Origin: JBMNUL01 sp050946255
GTDB lineage: Bacteria > Actinomycetota > Coriobacteriia > Coriobacteriales > CADBOM01
Direction: 5' to 3'
Assembly: GCA_050946255.1 (NCBI GenBank)
Contig: JBMNUL010000008.1
Span: forward strand, 1 to 35,338
DNA: 35,338 nt
In this document: piece by piece, positions 16,571-24,368 of the stretch
Layout of the letters: every line of letters starts with the position of its first letter
How positions within the stretch are numbered: position 1 is the first letter of the stretch
The notes under the pieces: generated by a model
The model's input: the letters and a program-made list of their open reading frames with translations, nothing else
Told to the model about the DNA's origin: nothing
Database searches by the model: none
Made by a program: the position numbers and the translations under genes

Positions 16571-17692
16571 TTGGCTAAAGATTATTACGAGATTATCGGT
16601 GTCGATAGGAACGCCACCCAGGACGAGATCAAGAAGGCCTTTTACAAGAAGGCAAGGAAGGTTCATCCAGATGTAAGTGACGACCCCGATGCCGAGGCCA
16701 AGTTCAAGGAGCTCAACGAGGCTTATGACGTGCTCTCCGACGAGAAGAAGAGGGCTCAGTACGACAGGTTCGGCACCGTGGACGGCTCGATGGGCGGATT
16801 TACCGATTTCTCCGATATCTTCGGCGGCGGCTTTGGAGGCATGGGAGACATCTTCGACACCATCTTCGGCGGCGGTATGGGCGGAAGCGCCACGAGGGTT
16901 CGCACTGCAGGCCGCAACATGAAGATTGGGCTTGCGGTGTCCCTTGAGGAGGTCGCCACTGGAACCACGAAGGAGATCGGCTACGAGAGGATGGCTCCGT
17001 GCGAGACGTGCGGCGGCTCCGGCGCAGCAGAGGGAGGCAAGGTCGTAACTTGCAGTACCTGCGGCGGCAGGGGAGTCGTCACCAGCACCCAGCGCACGAT
17101 GCTGGGCACCGTATCCACCCAGACCCCATGTCCGGATTGCCATGGAGTTGGAAAGAGGGTCGACAAGCCATGCCCGGACTGCGGAGGCGAGGGCCGTGCC
17201 CGTAAGAAGGAGAAGGTGAAGGTCGAGATCCCCAAGGGCGCCCGCGATGGACAGCAGATCACAATAGAGGGGTATGGCGAGGCTGGAATCAACGGCGACG
17301 TGTCCGGCAACCTCATCGTGGTCATCCAGACGAAGGAGAACGACTATTTCCAGCGCGACGGAGACAACCTCCACACGCGCATCAACATCGACATGCTGCA
17401 GGCCGCGCTCGGTGCGACGATCTCGATTGAGGGAATCGTCCCAGACGAGAACGTGGACGTCGAAGTCCACCCAGGAACCCAAAACGACGATATCATCCGC
17501 GTGAAGGGCAAGGGCCTGCCACGTTATGGCAGCGATAACAGAGGAGACCTCTACGCCCACATTTGGGTGGACATCCCCAAGCACTTGAACAAGGAGGAGC
17601 GCGAGGCGCTCGAAAATGCCGCAGATGTCATGGAGATCGATTACGACGAGGACAAGTCCACGTTCCAGAGGATCAAGGACAAGCTCTCATAG
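16571..17692 (+). CDS. dnaJ: Chaperone protein DnaJ
   Basis: The 373-residue protein has the complete type I layout: a J-domain with the HPD triplet at 32-34 (KVHPDVSDDP), a Gly/Phe-rich linker (FGGGFGGMGDIFDTIFGG), four CxxCxGxG zinc motifs (CETCGGSG, CSTCGGRG, CPDCHGVG, CPDCGGEG) and the C-terminal substrate-binding domains. It stimulates DnaK ATPase and delivers unfolded clients. The start is TTG at 16571, preceded by AGGAG six bases away; MAKDYYEIIGV is the expected beginning. It follows hrcA closely and should share its heat-shock control. Confidence 0.97.
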   Translation: MAKDYYEIIGVDRNATQDEIKKAFYKKARKVHPDVSDDPDAEAKFKELNEAYDVLSDEKKRAQYDRFGTVDGSMGGFTDFSDIFGGGFGGMGDIFDTIFGGGMGGSATRVRTAGRNMKIGLAVSLEEVATGTTKEIGYERMAPCETCGGSGAAEGGKVVTCSTCGGRGVVTSTQRTMLGTVSTQTPCPDCHGVGKRVDKPCPDCGGEGRARKKEKVKVEIPKGARDGQQITIEGYGEAGINGDVSGNLIVVIQTKENDYFQRDGDNLHTRINIDMLQAALGATISIEGIVPDENVDVEVHPGTQNDDIIRVKGKGLPRYGSDNRGDLYAHIWVDIPKHLNKEEREALENAADVMEIDYDEDKSTFQRIKDKLS

Positions 17693-17713
17693 AGATCGTT
17701 CCGGAGGTTAGCA

Positions 17714-18553
17714 ATGGCATTGCCGCTTTTCTTCTTGGAAGATGGGTTCGATACAACCGAGTTGGTTCAATCCCTTGCCGACGGGAATGTGGTCGCATGC
17801 GCCTTCCCCAAGGAAGAGATCAAGCACATGTCGGTTCTTAGAATCTCGAAGGGGGAGCACATCGCCGTGGCCGATGGGCGCGGTCTTGCAATCGAGGCCG
17901 AGTACGAGGGTGTTCCCGACAAGGACTTTCAGGGAAACGCCGTGTGGCCGGGAAAGGGTGCAGAGCTCAGGTTGCTGAGAGCCATCGGAGAGTTCCCGCT
18001 GCCATATCGCCCCAATCTCACATTGGTTCAGGGAGTATCGAAGGGCGAGCGCATGAACTTGCTCACGAGGCAGTGCGTGGAGCTTGGAGTCAGGCGGATC
18101 ATTCCGGCTATGACCGCCCGGTGCATCGTGAAGCTCGAGGGTGACAAGCGAGAGTCGAGAGCAGAGAGGTTGAGGGCAATCGCGCTATCTGCCGCCAAGC
18201 AATCGGGACAACCTGTGGTTCCAGAGGTGCTCACTCCAATGGATTTCGACGATGCGGTCGAGATGGCGAAAAACGAGGCCGATGTGATTGTCATTCCCTG
18301 GGAGGAAAGCCATGACGGGTCGATTGCCGACGTGCTGCGCGATGTCCCAACCGATTCCAACGTCTTCCTGTTCATAGGGCCCGAAGGCGGGTTCGAGAAA
18401 TACGAGGTGGATTCCGTGGTCGCTATCGGCGGGAAGGTCGTCTCGCTCGGAGACACGATCCTGCGCACTGAGACGGCCGGGACCATTGCAAGTGCGCTTG
18501 CGATTTACGAGCTTGGCGGACTGGGAAATTCAGGCAGGAGAATAAATGGCTGA
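17714..18553 (+). CDS. rsmE: 16S rRNA (uracil1498-N3)-methyltransferase RsmE
   Basis: The 279-residue protein shows the SPOUT-fold signatures of RsmE: TLVQGVSKGERMNLLTRQCVELGV in the middle, the SAM-binding FIGPEGGFEKYE and the C-terminal SLGDTILRTETA. It methylates U1498 in the decoding region of 16S rRNA. GGAGG at 17703-17707 is six bases before the ATG. The gene lies between dnaJ and mtaB, the same order found in many Gram-positive genomes, and overlaps mtaB by eight bases. The N-terminal PUA-like domain is present, and a stretch around residues 75-95 is slightly longer than usual. Confidence 0.95.
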   Translation: MALPLFFLEDGFDTTELVQSLADGNVVACAFPKEEIKHMSVLRISKGEHIAVADGRGLAIEAEYEGVPDKDFQGNAVWPGKGAELRLLRAIGEFPLPYRPNLTLVQGVSKGERMNLLTRQCVELGVRRIIPAMTARCIVKLEGDKRESRAERLRAIALSAAKQSGQPVVPEVLTPMDFDDAVEMAKNEADVIVIPWEESHDGSIADVLRDVPTDSNVFLFIGPEGGFEKYEVDSVVAIGGKVVSLGDTILRTETAGTIASALAIYELGGLGNSGRRING

Positions 18554-19886
18554 TCAGGAGCGGGGTACCTCTCGTCAGCCTCGTTTCCATGTGGTCAATC
18601 TGGGGTGCAAGGTCAACAGGGTGGAATCCGACACGATGGCAGCATCTTGCATTGCGGCCGGTGCGGAGCCCTGCGAGCTGGACCGAGCCGACGTTGTTAT
18701 CGTCAATACCTGCACGGTCACGGCAGAGGCGGATGCCAAGACGAGAAAGTCCATCAGGCATGCGGCCGGTCTCTGCAGGGGACCAGTTATCGTCACGGGA
18801 TGTGCGGCTGCCATCGACCCCGAGCAGCTTCAGAGCCTTGCTCCAAATGTGATCGTGGAGCCTGTTCAGTTCAAGGCATCCAAGATTGCGGTGGATGCTC
18901 TGAAGGCCGTGGGATCTGGAATCGGTGGGATGGCAACGGGAATCGTGACTTCAGCTGACGACCCGACTCCGGAAAGCCTGAAAATCGAGTCTCCCGAGGC
19001 AATCAGGATCCGGGCTACCGACAACTTCAAGACACGCATGGACATCAAGATCCAGGACGGTTGCGAGAATGCATGCACCTACTGCATCGTGCATGTGGCG
19101 AGGGGGGAGGCCAGGTCGGTTCCTCTCCGCACTGTCGTGGACGAGGTATCGGTTGCATCCGAATCGAATGTGGGCGAAGTAGTTCTCACCGGCATCAACC
19201 TTGGAGGCTATGACGATCACGGGATTCGGCTTCCAAAGCTGGTGAGCGCGATCTTGGAAGAGACCCCGATAGGCCGTGTGAGAATCTCCTCGATCGAGCC
19301 GCAACATGTTACTTCTGAGCTGCTCGAGGTTCTGTCGGAAAATCCTGGCAGGCTGTGCGCGCATTTTCATATCCCACTTCAGTCTGGGTGCGACAAGACC
19401 CTTGCGGAAATGGGCAGGGGCTATGATTCGGAAGCCTATCTGAAGATGGTGCATGAGCTTCGCAGCGTTCGTCCCGATGTTGCCATTTCCACAGATGTGA
19501 TTGCGGGATTTCCAGGTGAGACCGATGAGGATTTCGAGCAGAGCTACGAGTTTTGCAGGAGAGTCGGGTTCTCCAGGATGCACGTTTTCAGATACTCGAG
19601 ACGCCCGGGAACACCTGCTGCGGAGAGATCGGATCAGGTGGATTCCGAAGTCATGTCAATTCGAGCACAGCGCCTGCGGAGCTTGTCTAAGGAAATGCAA
19701 GCTGATGATATTCGGAGAAGAATCGGAAATGTCGAACAAGTTTTGATGATGAGCTCGCAGAAAGGCATGAGCGAAAGCTATCATGATGTTGTGAGCGAAA
19801 AGCCACTGGAAAGGGGCGCTCTATTGAGAATGCGCCTTGAAGGTGTGGATGAGGAGGGGCGCTTGCTTGGAGCTCCCCTGGACTAA
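18546..19886 (+). CDS. mtaB: tRNA t6A37 C2-methylthiotransferase MtaB
   Basis: This 446-residue radical SAM protein has the N-terminal MTTase domain (NLGCKVNRVESD, NTCTVTAEAD, TGCAAA with its cluster cysteines) and the radical SAM motif Cys173, Cys177, Cys180 (CENACTYCIV) followed by ARGEARSVP. A C-terminal TRAM-like region is short. MtaB adds a methylthio group to t6A37 in tRNAs reading ANN codons; the VARGEARSVP segment fits MtaB better than MiaB or RimO. AGGAG lies five bases before the ATG, within the end of rsmE, so translation is coupled. Confidence 0.93.
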   Translation: MADQERGTSRQPRFHVVNLGCKVNRVESDTMAASCIAAGAEPCELDRADVVIVNTCTVTAEADAKTRKSIRHAAGLCRGPVIVTGCAAAIDPEQLQSLAPNVIVEPVQFKASKIAVDALKAVGSGIGGMATGIVTSADDPTPESLKIESPEAIRIRATDNFKTRMDIKIQDGCENACTYCIVHVARGEARSVPLRTVVDEVSVASESNVGEVVLTGINLGGYDDHGIRLPKLVSAILEETPIGRVRISSIEPQHVTSELLEVLSENPGRLCAHFHIPLQSGCDKTLAEMGRGYDSEAYLKMVHELRSVRPDVAISTDVIAGFPGETDEDFEQSYEFCRRVGFSRMHVFRYSRRPGTPAAERSDQVDSEVMSIRAQRLRSLSKEMQADDIRRRIGNVEQVLMMSSQKGMSESYHDVVSEKPLERGALLRMRLEGVDEEGRLLGAPLD

Positions 19887-20005
19887 GCTCAGGTTGTGTT
19901 GAATTGTCGGAATGGAAGCAAGCGGCAAAAGGAAATTGACCAGCAGGTCTGGTATGAGAACATTGCAAGTTGGGAATCGCGCGAAGCACTGGGAGGTAAG
20001 ACCTA

Positions 20006-20995
20006 TTGGAATCTACTCGAGTTAGCCTCAAGGTACCGCAGAGTTTTGACATGAGGGGGCTTGTGGGGCCTCAGGACAGGTACCTGCACATGATCGAATC
20101 AAGGTTCAACTCAAAGATAACTGTTCGAGGAGACACTATCACCATTGTCGGAGACCCAGTTGAGAACCAAGTTCTCACGTCCCTCTTCTCGGATTGCATC
20201 AAGACCGTAGAGGAAGAGGGGGAGCTTTCCGATACCTTTGTCGAGAAGGCCATAGACTTGGTGCGCAGTGGGGAGTTTGCCCCGTCTGCGCTTCGTGACG
20301 ATATCTTGCTGACTTATCGCGGCAAGGCGGTTCGCCCCAAGACTGCCGGTCAGAAGAAGTACGCTGATGCAATTGCCAGGAACACGATCACGTTTGGAAT
20401 CGGCCCGGCTGGAACCGGAAAGACCTATCTGGCAATGGCGATGGCGGTTGCCGCGCTCAAGCGCAAGGAAGTCGGGAGGATCGTGCTGTCCCGGCCGGTC
20501 GTTGAGGCGGGCGAGTCCCTGGGCTACCTGCCCGGAACACTCAACGAGAAGATCGACCCCTACGTGCGTCCCCTTTACGACGCGCTCTTCGAGATGGTGG
20601 ACACCCAGCATGCGAACTCGCTTCTAGAACAGGATGCGATAGAGATCGCCCCTCTGGCCTACATGAGGGGCAGGACATTGAACGACTGCTTCATCATCCT
20701 CGACGAGGCGCAGAACACCACCCCCCAGCAGATGAAGATGTTCCTCACCAGGCTCGGCTTTGGGTCGAAGATGGTGGTTACCGGCGACATCACGCAGATC
20801 GACCTGCCCAGAGGCGAGTCCGGTCTAGTGCAGGTCCGCGACATCCTCGATGGCATCAAGGGGATCGCTTTCTGCAATCTCACCGGAAACGATGTGGTCA
20901 GGCATTCGCTCGTGCAGAAGATAGTGAGCGCTTACGACGCAGCATCGTCAAGGGAGAAAGGCTCTTCAGATGAGAAGAAGGGTTCAGAGAAGTAG
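20006..20995 (+). CDS. phoH: PhoH-family ATPase (YbeZ-like)
   Basis: The 329-residue protein has an N-terminal KH-like part and a PhoH ATPase domain with Walker A GPAGTGKT at 133-140 and Walker B FIILDEAQN (Asp233, Glu234). PhoH/YbeZ proteins work with YbeY in rRNA maturation and RNA metabolism; ybeY is the next gene, though a 340-base gap separates them here. The start is TTG at 20006, with GGAGG at 19992-19996, nine bases away. The C-terminus ends in a low-complexity Ser/Lys/Glu run (SSREKGSSDEKKGSEK), and degenerate repeats begin immediately at the stop codon. Confidence 0.93.
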   Translation: MESTRVSLKVPQSFDMRGLVGPQDRYLHMIESRFNSKITVRGDTITIVGDPVENQVLTSLFSDCIKTVEEEGELSDTFVEKAIDLVRSGEFAPSALRDDILLTYRGKAVRPKTAGQKKYADAIARNTITFGIGPAGTGKTYLAMAMAVAALKRKEVGRIVLSRPVVEAGESLGYLPGTLNEKIDPYVRPLYDALFEMVDTQHANSLLEQDAIEIAPLAYMRGRTLNDCFIILDEAQNTTPQQMKMFLTRLGFGSKMVVTGDITQIDLPRGESGLVQVRDILDGIKGIAFCNLTGNDVVRHSLVQKIVSAYDAASSREKGSSDEKKGSEK

Positions 20996-21158
20996 CTTGC
21001 CCAACCTCAGGTGAAACCCTTCTATTAGGGGAAAAGCTTCAGGGAAGCAGCTTGCCCATCTTCGGTCGGAACCATTCTTTTTGTGAGAAAGCTCCAGAGT
21101 ATAAGTTGTCCAATCTCGGTCGAAACAACAGTTGCAGTTGATAAACATCAGGTTTCTG
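20994..21158. repeat. Degenerate 55-bp tandem repeat after phoH
   Basis: AGCTTGCCCA at 20994 recurs at 21049 and, diverged to AGTTGTCCAA, at 21104, each 55 bases apart. Other shared blocks are GGTCGGAAC/GGTCGAAAC and AAAGCTTCAGG/AAAGCTCCAGA. The period is not a multiple of three and stops occur in all frames, so it is non-coding. The first copy overlaps the phoH stop codon. Confidence 0.75.
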
Positions 21159-21335
21159 AATGAAAAATACCTGGCATGCTCCTCTACAACCGTGATTTTT
21201 AATTCCTTAAGCTAAATTCGACACCTATGATTCACATAGTGCCCAATTTCCTAGAGTCTGTGTTTTGCAGCAAACATATGGGACGAGCATGTGTGTCGCA
21301 GGGAAATATACGTGGATTGATGATAGGAGCTTGTC
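21159..21335. other. ybeY upstream region
   Basis: An AT-rich stretch with a small inverted repeat CTATG/CATAG near 21227-21241. A promoter for the ybeY-dgkA-era-recO group could lie here, but I see no convincing -35/-10 pair. No gene is supported. Confidence 0.35.
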
Positions 21336-21842
21336 ATGCCCTATACGATAGATGTTGATATCGATGAGAACGTAATTCCTTTCTTGGAGAAGGAAGTGGC
21401 GCCCGAGTGCGAATGGGCGGTAAAGCCAGATATTATGGGCGGGTATGTCAACGATCTGGTTGGCTTCATTCTCGGAGAGGAAGAAGTCGACTCTGATAGG
21501 AACGTGGAGGCTTCGGTCTCATTCGTGTCAAAGGACAAGATCCACGAGCTCAACTCCAAGTTCCGCAACATCGATTCTCCCACCGACGTTCTGTCCTTCC
21601 CATGCGACAATCCTGCCGAAACCGAGGATGAGCTGGTCGAGCTGGGTGATATCATCATTTCTCCAGAGATTGCCAACAAGCAGGCTGCAGAGTACGGTAA
21701 TACCTATATTGAGGAGATAAGCCTGCTCATCACGCACGGTGTGCTGCACCTGCTCGGCTACGATCACGTCGAGGACGACGAGGCCGAGAAGATGGAGGCC
21801 CGGGAGCGCGAGCTGAGGGAAGCCTGGGAGAGGATAAAATGA
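21336..21842 (+). CDS. ybeY: Endoribonuclease YbeY, rRNA maturation factor
   Basis: The 168-residue protein has the UPF0054 metal-binding motif HGVLHLLGYDH with His134, His138 and His144, and the preceding conserved FRNIDSPTDVLSFP and LGDIIISPE segments. YbeY is a zinc-dependent ribonuclease for 16S rRNA 3' maturation and ribosome quality control. AGGAG is nine bases before the ATG. The end overlaps dgkA by ATGA. The order phoH-ybeY-dgkA-era-recO is conserved in Gram-positive bacteria. Confidence 0.96.
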   Translation: MPYTIDVDIDENVIPFLEKEVAPECEWAVKPDIMGGYVNDLVGFILGEEEVDSDRNVEASVSFVSKDKIHELNSKFRNIDSPTDVLSFPCDNPAETEDELVELGDIIISPEIANKQAAEYGNTYIEEISLLITHGVLHLLGYDHVEDDEAEKMEARERELREAWERIK

Positions 21843-22246
21843 CCAACGACGCCGGGGGCGGCAAGCCTGACATCTCCAAGAACCGAAGCATTAAAAGTCT
21901 TGGGAAGGCCATGAGGCTCGCAATCGCCGGCATTGTTAAAACGTTCAAAACCGAGCGCAACATGGCCATCTTCGTTGTGGTCGCAATAATTGCACTCGTT
22001 CTCTGCGCGGTGCTGAGGTGCACCCCGGTCGAATGGTGCATCGTGATAATCATGATCGCGCTCGTCTTCACCACAGAGCTCATCAACACGGCAATCGAGT
22101 CTGCTGTCGATCTTACGACCAGCGAATTCCACCCCAAGGCGAAAGATGCCAAGGATATCGCAGCTGGTGCCGTATTCTTCATCTCGATGGCGTCGGCTGT
22201 CGTCGGGATCATAGTCTACATTACAGCGTTCTTGAGGCTCATCTAG
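21839..22246 (+). CDS. dgkA: Undecaprenol/diacylglycerol kinase (DgkA family)
   Basis: The 135-residue protein has three predicted membrane helices (about 40-60, 64-82 and 110-133) and the family's catalytic stretch ELINTAIESAVDL plus AKDIAAGAVF. In Gram-positives this family mostly phosphorylates undecaprenol to feed the cell-wall lipid carrier pool. The N-terminal 25 residues are polar. It starts inside the ybeY stop (ATGA) and ends nine bases before the era start, so it is part of the same transcript. Confidence 0.93.
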   Translation: MTNDAGGGKPDISKNRSIKSLGKAMRLAIAGIVKTFKTERNMAIFVVVAIIALVLCAVLRCTPVEWCIVIIMIALVFTTELINTAIESAVDLTTSEFHPKAKDAKDIAAGAVFFISMASAVVGIIVYITAFLRLI

Positions 22247-22255
22247 GAGAAGGCC

Positions 22256-23185
22256 ATGGCAGAACAGAACACGGAAAACGCTCCGGCGGAAGAGTTCCGC
22301 AGTGGCTTCGTGACTTTGGCGGGCAGGCCGAATGCCGGCAAATCGACTTTGCTGAACGCTGTGATGGGGGAGAAGATCGCAATCACGTCTAGCGTGCCGC
22401 AGACAACGAGGCACAGGTTCCGCGCTGTATACGATACCGACGACATGCAGATGATTCTCGTCGATACCCCTGGAATCCACAAGCCGCACGACCCACTTGG
22501 TGAAGAGCTCAACTACTCTGCAATCCAGGGAATCCATGATGTCGACGTCGTGGCGTTTCTCCTCGACGCGAGCAAGCCCGTGGGTAAGGGAGACATCTTC
22601 GTGCTCAATCAGCTGGCGGAGGTGGATTGCAGCAAGATCCTTGTAGTGAACAAAGCCGATTTGGTCTCTCAGCACGAGTCCGAGCTGCAGGTGGTTCGTG
22701 CGAGCAGGCATCTCGATTTCGACGACGTCGTGGTTTGCTCGGCGCTCAAGGGATTTAACGTGGATGGGTTCATCGCAGCTGTGCGGGAGCTTCTGCCCGA
22801 GGGGCCGAGATGGTTCCCAAAAGGCATTGGCACAGACCAGCCCACAGAGGTGATAGTGGCGGAGTTCATCCGCGAGAAGATTCTCCGCAGCACTTACGAT
22901 GAGGTGCCGCATGCAGTGGGGGTTCTCGTCGACGAGATGGAGTACTCCGAGAAGAAGGACATCTACCGCATCTACGCCTCGATTTTCGTAGACCGCGATT
23001 CCCAGAAGGGAATCATCATCGGCAGCAAGGGCGAGAACATCAAGCGAATTGGCACCGAGGCCAGAATCGACTTGGAGCATTTCCTCGGGTCGAAGGTTCA
23101 TCTCGAGCTCAAGGTCAAGGTCAAGCGCCACTGGAGAAACGATGCTGCGCAGATAAGGCGCTTCGGCTATGGCGAGGGTTTGTAA
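22256..23185 (+). CDS. era: GTPase Era
   Basis: The 309-residue protein has the Era GTPase motifs: G1 GRPNAGKST (residues 23-31), the switch SSVPQTTRHRF, G3 DTPGIHKP and G4 NKAD, then the C-terminal KH domain recognised by GIIIGSKGENIKRIG. Era binds the 3' end of 16S rRNA and helps 30S assembly, in line with YbeY and RsmE nearby. An AGGAG lies close before the ATG. A 13-residue polar N-terminal extension precedes the G domain. Confidence 0.97.
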   Translation: MAEQNTENAPAEEFRSGFVTLAGRPNAGKSTLLNAVMGEKIAITSSVPQTTRHRFRAVYDTDDMQMILVDTPGIHKPHDPLGEELNYSAIQGIHDVDVVAFLLDASKPVGKGDIFVLNQLAEVDCSKILVVNKADLVSQHESELQVVRASRHLDFDDVVVCSALKGFNVDGFIAAVRELLPEGPRWFPKGIGTDQPTEVIVAEFIREKILRSTYDEVPHAVGVLVDEMEYSEKKDIYRIYASIFVDRDSQKGIIIGSKGENIKRIGTEARIDLEHFLGSKVHLELKVKVKRHWRNDAAQIRRFGYGEGL

Positions 23186-23200
23186 GGCGGCGAGTCTGGT

Positions 23201-24145
23201 ATGCCATCATACAAGGCCAATGCAATAGTTCTCAAGAAGACCAAGCTGGGGGAGCAGGATCTGATCCTCACGCTCCTTTCCGAGGATGGCTTCAAGATTC
23301 GCTGCGTTGCGAAGGGCGCGCGCAAGCCCGGTAGTACTTTCTCGGCCAGACTGGAGGTTTTCTCCGTTGTGGACCTGCTTCTCTACAAGGGCAAGAACTT
23401 GGATACGATAACAGAGGTCAAGGTACTGGATTCCAACGTGGATTGCCGACGCGACGTCGAAAGGCTTTCCTATGGAGCCGTGATTGCCGAGCTAGTCGAG
23501 GACACCGCGCTCGAAGGACAGGAGACTCCGATATTGTTTCCGCTGACCAGAGCGGGGCTGAGCTCTCTGGGGCGAGCTTCAGATGAGGCTCTTCCATTCG
23601 TGACCAGCGCCTACCTGATGAAGGCCATTGCCTATCTTGGGTACAAGCCCTCTTTCGGGGAGTGCACTGTGTGCGGAAAACCCAATCCCTTGGATGGGAG
23701 CGGGAAGTTCAGCTTGTCAGCCGGGGGATGGGTCTGCGGCGAGTGTCTGGAATTTGCAGGCGATGATCCGATGGATTTCGTGGACTCCACCACTGCTTCT
23801 TGGGTCAACGCTCTGCTTGGGATGAAGTTCGAGCAAATCGAGGATATGTTCGGAGGTGGGCAGAGCGCCGGAGAAGCTTCGGGCACCGGAGACGGGCAGA
23901 GCGCCGGGGTAGCCTCGGGCGTCGATTCTGGGCAGGGCACAGGTGAAGCTTCGACAGTCGATGCCGGGCAGGACGATTCAGATGGTCAGAGCGCGGACAA
24001 CGTCGGTGCATCTGAAGAAGAGGCCCGCAACGAAAACTACAACGCCCTTGCCGGACAGCTGCTCGACTTCTGCGAAAAGTGGGTTGCAGTGCATCTGGGA
24101 CTGAAGCTCAAGTCGCTCTCGTACCTCTCCCACATCCACGCATAG
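23201..24145 (+). CDS. recO: DNA repair protein RecO with a repeat-encoded acidic insert
   Basis: The 314-residue protein opens with the RecO OB-fold (YKANAIVLKKTKLGEQDLILTLL) and has the zinc motif CTVCGK...CGEC near residues 155-182. RecO loads RecA onto SSB-coated single strands. Residues 218-275 are an unusual insert of Gly/Ser/Ala/Asp-rich repeats before the final helices (NYNALAGQLLDFCEKW and LKSLSYLSHIHA). Typical RecO is about 240-260 residues, so the insert explains the extra length. Its DNA is a tandem 36-bp repeat. The start ATG at 23201 has only a weak ribosome site, 15 bases after era. Confidence 0.92.
   Translation: MPSYKANAIVLKKTKLGEQDLILTLLSEDGFKIRCVAKGARKPGSTFSARLEVFSVVDLLLYKGKNLDTITEVKVLDSNVDCRRDVERLSYGAVIAELVEDTALEGQETPILFPLTRAGLSSLGRASDEALPFVTSAYLMKAIAYLGYKPSFGECTVCGKPNPLDGSGKFSLSAGGWVCGECLEFAGDDPMDFVDSTTASWVNALLGMKFEQIEDMFGGGQSAGEASGTGDGQSAGVASGVDSGQGTGEASTVDAGQDDSDGQSADNVGASEEEARNENYNALAGQLLDFCEKWVAVHLGLKLKSLSYLSHIHA
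23858..24001 (+). repeat. In-frame 36-bp tandem repeat within recO
   Basis: Three 12-codon units (GQSAGEASGTGD, GQSAGVASGVDS, GQGTGEASTVDA) at 23858-23965 are followed by two partial units (GQDDSD and GQSADN) to 24001. The period is a multiple of three, so copy number can change without a frameshift. It lies in a linker before the C-terminal helices of RecO. Confidence 0.9.
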
Positions 24146-24310
24146 CGCGATTCGGCCGTTGCTCCCAAGCTTCTTTTCCTTGAACAATTTTCGGGGATTC
24201 CCAAGCTTGCCCCAGAAAATTTCCAGCGTCCTGCCAACCTTCTCTTGGCTCTCTATTTCTGGGGCCACGCCCAACTTCCCCCATCGAAATGTCCTGCACG
24301 TATAAAGGAA

Positions 24311-24330
24311 GGGCGCCGTTTCCGACGCCC
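24311..24330. terminator. Bidirectional terminator between recO and the MFS gene
   Basis: GGGCG (24311-24315) pairs with CGCCC (24326-24330), with an inner CG/CG pair around TTTC. On the minus strand the stem is followed by TTCCTTTATA, a reasonable U-rich tail for the MFS gene that ends at 24369. It may also stop recO transcripts on the plus strand. The 24146-24300 stretch holds only a short CCCAAGCTT direct repeat. Confidence 0.6.
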
Positions 24331-24368
24331 CTCCAAGAAGTGCTGGTTAATTGATGCTTGCGAGAAAG

